From a bacterium (GTDB taxonomy: Bacteria; Vulcanimicrobiota; Xenobia; RGZZ01), in NCBI GenBank assembly GCA_021782195.1, contig JAJXVI010000108.1:1-7366 (forward strand): 7,366 nucleotides of DNA. The letters are read 5' to 3'. A model generated the notes under the pieces. That model was not told where the DNA came from, made no database searches, and saw only the letters and a program-made list of their open reading frames with translations. How positions within the stretch are numbered: the first letter of the stretch is position 1; every line of letters starts with the position of its first letter. Both the position numbers and the translations under genes were made by a program. Shown piece after piece: positions 1-5,118 of the stretch.

Positions 1-2
1 AG

Positions 3-401
3 GACCTCCTCCCCTTCGTGGGAAAGCGGCTGGCCTTCAAGGTGCACGACCTGCGCGGCCGGCAGGTGGTGGTCTCGCACCGCGCGCTCATGGACGAGGA
101 GCGCAACGTGCGCGCGACCGAGACGCTGTCCAAGGTCACCGAAGGCCAGATCCTGGCTCGGCTCGACAGCGAAACACAACGCGCCGCGGTCTCGCTCGCC
201 CTGGCGCAGGCTGAGGCCGCACGCCAGAACGTCAGCGAGAGCGAAGCCTACTGCGACCACCACACCCCGCGGCAGTACGGCATCCAGGGCTACCCCACGT
301 GCATCATCCTGAACTCGCAGGGTCAGAAAGTGGGCCAGCTCGGCTACCAGGAAGGTGGCCCCGGCCCCTTCATCGAGGCGCTCAACAAGATGCGTCACTG
401 A
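3..401 (+). CDS. Mosaic reading frame: S1-domain, HlyD-type adaptor and thioredoxin-fold pieces (5' partial)
   Basis: The frame is open from base 3 to the TGA at 399-401. A GTG at 18 could start a 127-residue protein, but that valine lies inside a conserved stretch (FVGK), so the frame probably began outside the window. Numbering from the GTG, residues 1-44 read like the end of one ribosomal protein S1 repeat and the linker to the next (FVGKRLAFKV, VVVSHRALMDEE, then LSKVTEGQ). Residues 45-77 read like an HlyD/RND membrane-fusion protein at the lipoyl/hairpin border (ILARLD followed by an Ala/Gln-rich helix). Residues 78-127 read like the C-terminal half of a thioredoxin-fold protein (YGIQGYPT with the cis-proline, then GQLGYQEGGPG and a final helix). 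The CxxC active site, the S1 beta-barrel that should follow, and the rest of the adaptor are all missing. No single known family has this order, so I infer a fusion, a decayed mosaic or an assembly chimera. A working protein is unlikely. Confidence 0.5.
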   Translation, partial: DLLPFVGKRLAFKVHDLRGRQVVVSHRALMDEERNVRATETLSKVTEGQILARLDSETQRAAVSLALAQAEAARQNVSESEAYCDHHTPRQYGIQGYPTCIILNSQGQKVGQLGYQEGGPGPFIEALNKMRH

Positions 402-418
402 GAAACCTGCGACGATTG

Positions 419-482
419 CCCTGAATCCTTCACGCTCGCGAGGCCCTGTTTGACCGCACCCGACAAGACGGAGGATTCAGGG
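419..482. repeat. 11-bp perfect inverted repeat, possible terminator stem
   Basis: CCCTGAATCCT at 419-429 is perfectly complementary to AGGATTCAGGG at 472-482, with 42 bases between. One wobble and one further pair (430/471, 431/470) could extend the stem inward. It begins 18 bases after the stop codon of the mosaic frame and is followed by TCTTTCGT, so it may end that transcript. The long loop and the broken T-run make it a poor classical rho-independent terminator. It could also be the stem of a small structured RNA or a recombination footprint. Confidence 0.4.
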
Positions 483-577
483 TCTTTCGTGCGAGACAGA
501 CCGAAAGTCATCTGCTCGGCATGCCTCGGTCAACACAAAGCGAGTGATCGTGGTTGGCATCGCCAGGAATCGTCCCC

Positions 578-594
578 CCGGGGGCTGCCCCCGG
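578..594. repeat. GC-only hairpin 41 bases upstream of the MFS-acyltransferase start
   Basis: CCGGGGG (578-584) pairs with CCCCCGG (588-594) around a three-base loop (CTG). The G-run can alternatively pair with the C-run just before it (575-579), because CCCCCGGGGG at 575-584 is itself a palindrome. The hairpin would be very stable and lies in the presumed leader of the next gene. Only GTTT a few bases downstream resembles a T-tract, so it is not a clear terminator. A role in transcript stability or translation is possible but unproven. Confidence 0.35.
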
Positions 595-620
595 CGCTGT
601 TTCACCGCATGACATTCTCG

Positions 621-625
621 AAGGG
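621..625 (+). promoter_or_regulatory. Weak ribosome binding site for the MFS-acyltransferase gene
   Basis: AAGGG lies 10 bases before the GTG at 636. An in-frame TGA at 627-629 rules out any earlier start, and the next in-frame ATG (792) would remove the conserved first membrane segment. The GTG start is therefore fixed although the site is modest. Confidence 0.4.
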
Positions 626-635
626 CTGACAAGAC

Positions 636-2531
636 GTGAGCAACCAGACCGGACTGTTTTGCGCCCGCCGCTTCTGGCCGCTCTTCTGGGCGCAGTTCCT
701 GGGCGCATTTAACGACAACGTGCTCAAGAATGCCGTCATCATCCTGATCACATACCAGGGATTGACGGTGTGGGGGTTTCCCTCAAAAAGCATGAGTACC
801 TTTGCCCCGGCGCTCCTCATGCTTCCCTACCTGCTCTTTTCGGGGATGGCGGGCCAGCTTGCAGATCGGTGCTCCAAGTCGTGGCTTGTAGAACGGGTGA
901 AGATCATCGAGATCGGAGTCATGATTCTCGCGGCTGCAGGCTTCCTGGCAAACATGCCACAACTGCTCTTGATCTCAATCTTCATCCTGGGGATACAGGC
1001 GACTTTCTTCGGCCCCATCAAATACAGCATCCTTCCCCAGTTGCTTGGTGAACGAGAACTGGTGACCGGCAACGCCCTCGTCGAAATGGGCACGAACGTC
1101 GCCATCCTGCTTGGCACAATCGGCGGCGGCCTGCTCGTCAATCGCGAGCTGGTCGGCCCACGCGGACCTGCCCTGGTCAGTGCCTGCCTGATCTCATTCG
1201 CCGTTCTCGGCTATCTGGCCACGCGTTTTGTGCCTCATACCCGGTCAGAGGCACCCGACCTCCAGATTGATCCCAATCCGTTGCGCACCACGATCGAGAT
1301 ATGCAAGCAGGGCTACGCGGTCAAGAGCATCTGGCTCGCCCTGCTGGCCGTGGGCTGGTTCTGGCTTTACGGATCCGCGCTGCTCGGCCTGTTCCTTCCC
1401 TACGCGGCCGGGGTCCTGCACGCGAGCGAAAGCGTGACCACCGTGTTTCTGGCAATCTTCTCGGTGGGCGTGGCCATCGGATCGCTCCTGTGCGAGAAGC
1501 TTTCCTTCGATCGCCTTGAGCTGGGACTGGTCCCGTTCGGATCGATCGGCATGACGGTCTTTGCGGCCGATCTTCACTTCGCGTGGAAGCCGCTGCCCGG
1601 GGACGGCGCGGCGGGCCATCTGCTCGGACCCGCAGCTTTTCTGGCCCATCCGGGAGGAATCCGCGTCATGGTCGACCTCCTGCTGCTTGCCATCAGCAGC
1701 GGATTCTTCATCGTGCCGCTCTACACTTTCTTGCAGGCGCGCGCGGAGCCAGAGGTGCGTTCACGCATCATCGCCGCCAACAACATCATCAGCGCGCTCT
1801 TCGTGGTGGTCTGGGCCGGTATCCAGATTGAGCTGCTCCGATACTTTTCGGTCACGGCCATCTTCGTGCTGGTCGCCGCGCTGAATGCCCTGGTCTCACT
1901 GTACGTCTACTCCGTGCTCCCCGAGTTCTTCCTCCGCTTCATCGCCTACCTGCTGACACGCGTCATGTACCGGGTACGCGCCACGGGCCTTGAGAACATT
2001 CCCAGGGAAGGCGCCGCCGTCATCGTCTGCAACCACGTGAGTTTTATCGACTGGCTGGTGCTGTTCGGCACCATCGCCAGACCCGTGCGTTTCGTCATGG
2101 ACTACACCCTGGCACGCACGCCTCTTTTCGGGAAACTGTTGCGCGACGCACGCGTCATCCCGATAGCTCGCGCCAGTGAAGATCCGGCCGTGCTCGAAGC
2201 AGCCCTGGAGAAAATTCACGAAGAGCTGGGCCAGGGCGAACTGATCTGCATCTTCCCTGAAGGGACGATCACCCATACCGGGGACCTCAACCCGTTCAAG
2301 CACGGAATCGAACAGATTATTGCCCGGACCCCCGTCCCGGTCGTGCCGGTGGCGCTTCAAGGGTTGTGGGGGAGCTTTTTCTCACGGCGCTACGGTCGCG
2401 CGATGAGCAAGCCGTTCCGGCGCTTCTGGTCGCGAATCGGACTGGTCTGCGGCCCACCGGTTGCTGCGGAAGCCGTCACGGCCGACGGCCTCATGACCCT
2501 CGTCTCCGATCTGCGCGGAACTCACCCCTGA
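636..2531 (+). CDS. MFS lysophospholipid-transporter-like domain fused to a PlsC-type acyltransferase
   Basis: This 631-residue protein has two parts. Residues about 10-440 form a roughly 12-helix MFS domain of the LplT type, with FLGAFNDNVLKN (21-32), GQLADR (73-78), and RSRIIAANNIISALF (375-389) before the last helices. Residues about 445-625 form a glycerophosphate acyltransferase domain: the HX4D catalytic pair is H467/D472 (NHVSFID), FPEGT is at 540-544, and VPVVPVAL at 567-574 completes the usual motif set. By analogy with LplT plus Aas of E. coli, the likely job is to flip lysophospholipids across the inner membrane and re-acylate them on the cytoplasmic side. The acyl-ACP synthetase (AMP-binding) domain found in Aas and in longer three-part relatives is absent; the protein stops soon after the acyltransferase fold, and only 67 bases separate it from convergent murB. 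The acyl donor must therefore come from elsewhere. The exact substrate (lysophospholipid or lysophosphatidate) cannot be told from sequence. The family is certain; the role is inferred. Confidence 0.92.
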   Translation: MSNQTGLFCARRFWPLFWAQFLGAFNDNVLKNAVIILITYQGLTVWGFPSKSMSTFAPALLMLPYLLFSGMAGQLADRCSKSWLVERVKIIEIGVMILAAAGFLANMPQLLLISIFILGIQATFFGPIKYSILPQLLGERELVTGNALVEMGTNVAILLGTIGGGLLVNRELVGPRGPALVSACLISFAVLGYLATRFVPHTRSEAPDLQIDPNPLRTTIEICKQGYAVKSIWLALLAVGWFWLYGSALLGLFLPYAAGVLHASESVTTVFLAIFSVGVAIGSLLCEKLSFDRLELGLVPFGSIGMTVFAADLHFAWKPLPGDGAAGHLLGPAAFLAHPGGIRVMVDLLLLAISSGFFIVPLYTFLQARAEPEVRSRIIAANNIISALFVVVWAGIQIELLRYFSVTAIFVLVAALNALVSLYVYSVLPEFFLRFIAYLLTRVMYRVRATGLENIPREGAAVIVCNHVSFIDWLVLFGTIARPVRFVMDYTLARTPLFGKLLRDARVIPIARASEDPAVLEAALEKIHEELGQGELICIFPEGTITHTGDLNPFKHGIEQIIARTPVPVVPVALQGLWGSFFSRRYGRAMSKPFRRFWSRIGLVCGPPVAAEAVTADGLMTLVSDLRGTHP

Positions 2532-2598
2532 GACGCGAGCAACCCATCTGTCGATCCGCGCCCCCGTTCCCCGACGCGCGACCTTTCCTGGACACGCC

Positions 2599-3696
2599 TC
2601 AGGGGGTCAACGAAGCGAGAATCTCCGGTGACAGCCCGAGAAAGACGGGCTCCGCCTTCAGGACGACGCCACACTGCTCGCCAACGGCAGCCTGCACGTC
2701 CCTGGCAAGCGCAATCACATCACGTGCCGTGGCCCCTCCCCGGTTGATGATTGCCAGCGCGTGATGCGGGGAGAGCCCGACCGCGCCCCGCTCAAATCCA
2801 CGGCAAAACCCCGCCCGCTCGATAAGCCAGGCAGCGGACAGTTTCTTCATTTCCCCGGCCTCATGGTGAGGCGGTTCCTCCCGGGCGCCGATCCACCCCC
2901 TGCTACGCGCTCGTACCACGAGCTCCGCGTATTCCTGGTCGTCAACGACCGGATTTACAAAAAACGAGCCCGCACTCCTTGCATACGGGTCACCAGGTTC
3001 CGCCACCATGGACTTGCGCCGCCGCAGGGCGAACACGGCCTCCCGCACCTCGCAAAGGTTCGGAGGGGACTGTCGGCTCAGCAACTGTGCAAGCTCCGCG
3101 TAACGGACGGTTGCACGAGCATCCGCGCGCAATTCGAAAGCGACCGCCACAACGACCGCACGGGACATGTCCCCTGAACGAAACCGGCTGGTACGGTAGC
3201 CGAACCCACAGGCGTCCGCAGGCAGCGTGCAGGGTTCATCCCGCACCGTATCCAGCGCGCGCACCTCGACAATGGTCTCGCAGACTTCCTGGCCGTACGC
3301 GCCAATGTTCTGGATGGGGGCCGCTCCAACGGTCCCTGGAATCGCCGAGAGACACTCAACGCCGCCCCATCCTCGCTCCACCGCCAGCGCAACAAGGCTG
3401 TCCCATGATTCTCCGGCTCCGACACGCAGGCGGACGCGTCCGGAGGAGTCGTCCACTTCCCATCCTCTGAGGTCCGGCTGCAGCACAAGACCGTCGATTC
3501 CCTCGTCCGCCACCACCACATTGCTCCCACCTCCCAGCACCGTCCACGGCAGGTTGCGCGCATCCGCCCAGGCAACAGCGGCGCGCACCTGGGCCTCGCT
3601 CGTCACACGAGCGAAATAGCGTGCGTCCCCTCCGACCCCGAGCGTGGTCATGGAAGCCAGAGAGACGTTCTCACTCACGTGCAGGCGTGCTGGCAT
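2599..3696 (-). CDS. murB: UDP-N-acetylmuramate dehydrogenase (UDP-N-acetylenolpyruvoylglucosamine reductase)
   Basis: MurB is the cytoplasmic FAD enzyme that uses NADPH to reduce UDP-GlcNAc-enolpyruvate to UDP-MurNAc, the second committed step of peptidoglycan synthesis. The 365-residue product has the FAD-binding LGGGSNV (54-60), IPGTVGAAPIQNIGAYGQE (119-137), the YRTSRF substrate motif (Y168, R169), the proton-donating serine in GSFFVNP (S244, matching E. coli Ser229) and the late glutamate in KAEPVFLG (E349, matching Glu325). The long central segment and the YRTSRF loop mark it as type I (E. coli-like) rather than the shorter type II. It is slightly longer than E. coli MurB (342), and no key residue is missing. 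The ATG at 3696 has a strong Shine-Dalgarno sequence. The gene stands alone here, with no other mur or cell-division gene beside it; it converges on the MFS-acyltransferase gene and diverges from the EEP gene. Confidence 0.97.
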   Translation of the reverse strand: MPARLHVSENVSLASMTTLGVGGDARYFARVTSEAQVRAAVAWADARNLPWTVLGGGSNVVVADEGIDGLVLQPDLRGWEVDDSSGRVRLRVGAGESWDSLVALAVERGWGGVECLSAIPGTVGAAPIQNIGAYGQEVCETIVEVRALDTVRDEPCTLPADACGFGYRTSRFRSGDMSRAVVVAVAFELRADARATVRYAELAQLLSRQSPPNLCEVREAVFALRRRKSMVAEPGDPYARSAGSFFVNPVVDDQEYAELVVRARSRGWIGAREEPPHHEAGEMKKLSAAWLIERAGFCRGFERGAVGLSPHHALAIINRGGATARDVIALARDVQAAVGEQCGVVLKAEPVFLGLSPEILASLTP

Positions 3697-4149
3697 TCAA
3701 ACCTGTCCTCCATTTCTCTGTGCCGTTCGGCGACCGATGATCACACGACAGAATCCGGACCGCTCTCCCCTGCCCGCCCGAATCGCGCGGCCTCACGTGC
3801 GCGTGGAAGTTTCCTGGGGCCAGTGGGAGGCCCGGCGTGAGGCGGGCGCCCCGTGGTTGTCTACCGGCCGGACCGCCCCACCGAACCGGTCCTGTCCCCG
3901 CGGGTTCCACCCACGCGCCGCATCCCCTTCCTCCCACGGCTTCCGCGCGGCCGAGCTTTCACCGAAGCGGCCCGCAAGGCGTCCGAGCAGCGTCCGATAA
4001 CGCGAACGGGAACGCGGCCACGCGTGGGTCAGGCGGTGAAATCAGTCAGGACGCGCACGAATGCCCGGAGTGGGTGGCAGCAGCGCGATCCTTTGCAAAA
4101 GACGTTTCCAGACGACAGGAGACGCCAGGGGTCTGCCTAAGAAGCGCCC
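3697..4149. other. Divergent intergenic region without a supportable gene
   Basis: These 453 bases separate the starts of murB (-) and the EEP gene (+), so promoters for both should lie here, but I find no convincing -35/-10 pair. Open frames cross the region in several phases (for example + strand 3853-4140, 95 residues from a GTG), but their translations are Arg/Pro/Ser-rich, resemble no family I know and look like chance frames in GC-rich DNA. A short stem, GGACCG (3870-3875) with CGGTCC (3887-3892), is visible but too weak to name. No tRNA, riboswitch or mobile-element end is recognisable. Confidence 0.55.
3706..3711 (-). promoter_or_regulatory. Ribosome binding site of murB
   Basis: On the minus strand GGAGGA lies nine bases upstream of the ATG at 3696. 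It is the best Shine-Dalgarno match in the window and supports this start over internal ones. Confidence 0.75.
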
Positions 4150-5118
4150 ATGAACAACGGTTCCACCTGCGCAGTACTGTCGATGAATCTTCTCAACTGG
4201 GGAATGTACGGCCCGGTCGCCCCGGTCAAGGTCGAAAAGGTCTGCAACGTGATCTTGCAACACGCTCCCGCACTTCTGTGCCTGTCGGAGGTCGGACCGG
4301 GCGACGCCCTGCCCTGGCTTGTCGACCCCCTCGCTTCCCGAGGCCTCGTCTATGAAACGCTTTCCGTGGGAAAGCCAAACGCGCGGGGAATTCGCAACGC
4401 AATTCTTCGCCGCCCCGAAGTGGAAGTGTTGTCAAGTCGCCTGAACGTGCCCACTGAGTTCACGTTGCCCGCAATCACCTTGGAAAACTTCGAGATGGGG
4501 GAGATGCGACTGCGCCTCTCGCGAGAACCCCTCGCGGTCCTCGTCCGGATCGGAGGACACGTCCTGGCGGTGGGATTCTTCCATCCAAAGAGCAAGTACC
4601 CCGAGGACTACCGCACCGGGCGTTACCCCCAAACCGCGAAAGACCAGACCTTCCTGGGCACGTGCAAGATGATCTCCTCGCTGAGAAATTTCGGTCAGTG
4701 CCTCCTTGCCCGTGAGTTCGTCGACCGCTTCACCACGCACAATCCCACTGACGAAGCCTGGAACTGCTCACCGAAAGACATCCACTTCGCGCTGGTCGGC
4801 GACTGGAATGCGAACCCCCAGGAGGAACAGCGCGCTGCCCTGCGCGGCTTCCCCGAAGCAGGTCTCCTGGCCGATACGCTTCTTGCCGACCCGATAGGGA
4901 CCTCCTCCACCGACATGCGTGACATCTGCACGATCCCGTGGGGAGGCATGTGGAACAGTTTTGACGCCATCTACGTGGACCACCGACTGGCCGCAATTTC
5001 CGACGCCCGCATCATTCCCGTCGACGCGCTCGACCTGGCTGGTCTGTCCTCTGAAGACCGCGACAGGGTGGAGAATGAATCGCTCGATCACTGCCCGGTA
5101 GGATTGTTTCTCAAATGA
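4150..5118 (+). CDS. Endonuclease/exonuclease/phosphatase (EEP) superfamily protein
   Basis: The 322-residue product shows the ordered active-site motifs of the DNase I/exonuclease III/sphingomyelinase fold: SMNLLNWG with N13, LCLSEVG with the metal-binding E47, FFHPKSK with H145 (like the HLKSK motif of many bacterial members), VGDWNANP with D218/N220, SFDAIYVD with D272, and a terminal DHCPVG with D313/H314. All catalytic positions appear present, so it should be an active Mg2+-dependent phosphodiesterase or phosphatase. The superfamily covers nucleases, phosphoinositide and sphingomyelin phosphatases, and the substrate cannot be deduced. There is no signal peptide or membrane helix, so it is probably cytoplasmic. 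An in-frame TAA at 4138-4140 makes the ATG at 4150 the first possible start; only a weak AAGAAG precedes it, and a better AGGAG (4117-4121) is too far upstream. Its TGA overlaps the ATG of the UPF0182 gene, implying shared transcription and coupled translation. Confidence 0.88.
   Translation: MNNGSTCAVLSMNLLNWGMYGPVAPVKVEKVCNVILQHAPALLCLSEVGPGDALPWLVDPLASRGLVYETLSVGKPNARGIRNAILRRPEVEVLSSRLNVPTEFTLPAITLENFEMGEMRLRLSREPLAVLVRIGGHVLAVGFFHPKSKYPEDYRTGRYPQTAKDQTFLGTCKMISSLRNFGQCLLAREFVDRFTTHNPTDEAWNCSPKDIHFALVGDWNANPQEEQRAALRGFPEAGLLADTLLADPIGTSSTDMRDICTIPWGGMWNSFDAIYVDHRLAAISDARIIPVDALDLAGLSSEDRDRVENESLDHCPVGLFLK
5100..5103 (+). promoter_or_regulatory. Ribosome binding site of the UPF0182 gene, inside the EEP gene
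   Basis: AGGA ends 11 bases before the ATG at 5115 and lies in the last codons of the EEP gene. Together with the ATGA overlap (5115-5118) it fixes the start and supports coupling by ribosomes terminating on the upstream gene. Confidence 0.5.

Noticed and set aside
2525..2605. CCCCTGAG (2525-2532) and CTCAGGGG (2598-2605) flank the convergent gap as an inverted repeat that could be a shared terminator
   Set aside because: Only eight pairs with a 65-base loop and no T-run on either side. It arises because both genes happen to end in proline plus TGA.
3736..3745. TGATCACA upstream of murB, like half of a CRP/FNR-type operator
   Set aside because: Only one half-site is present with no matching second half at the required spacing, and no promoter can be placed next to it.
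3744..3760. CACGACAGAATCCGGAC resembles the conserved 3' part of bacterial RNase P RNA
   Set aside because: The following CUUAU-like bases are missing, and the matching 5' element (GAGGAAAGUCCGG) is not found about 300 bases upstream, where murB coding sequence lies. Taken as a chance match.
3853..4140. 95-residue open frame on the + strand between murB and the EEP gene
   Set aside because: Arg/Pro-rich translation with no known motif, a GTG start without a Shine-Dalgarno sequence, and overlapping frames in other phases; typical of chance frames in GC-rich spacer.
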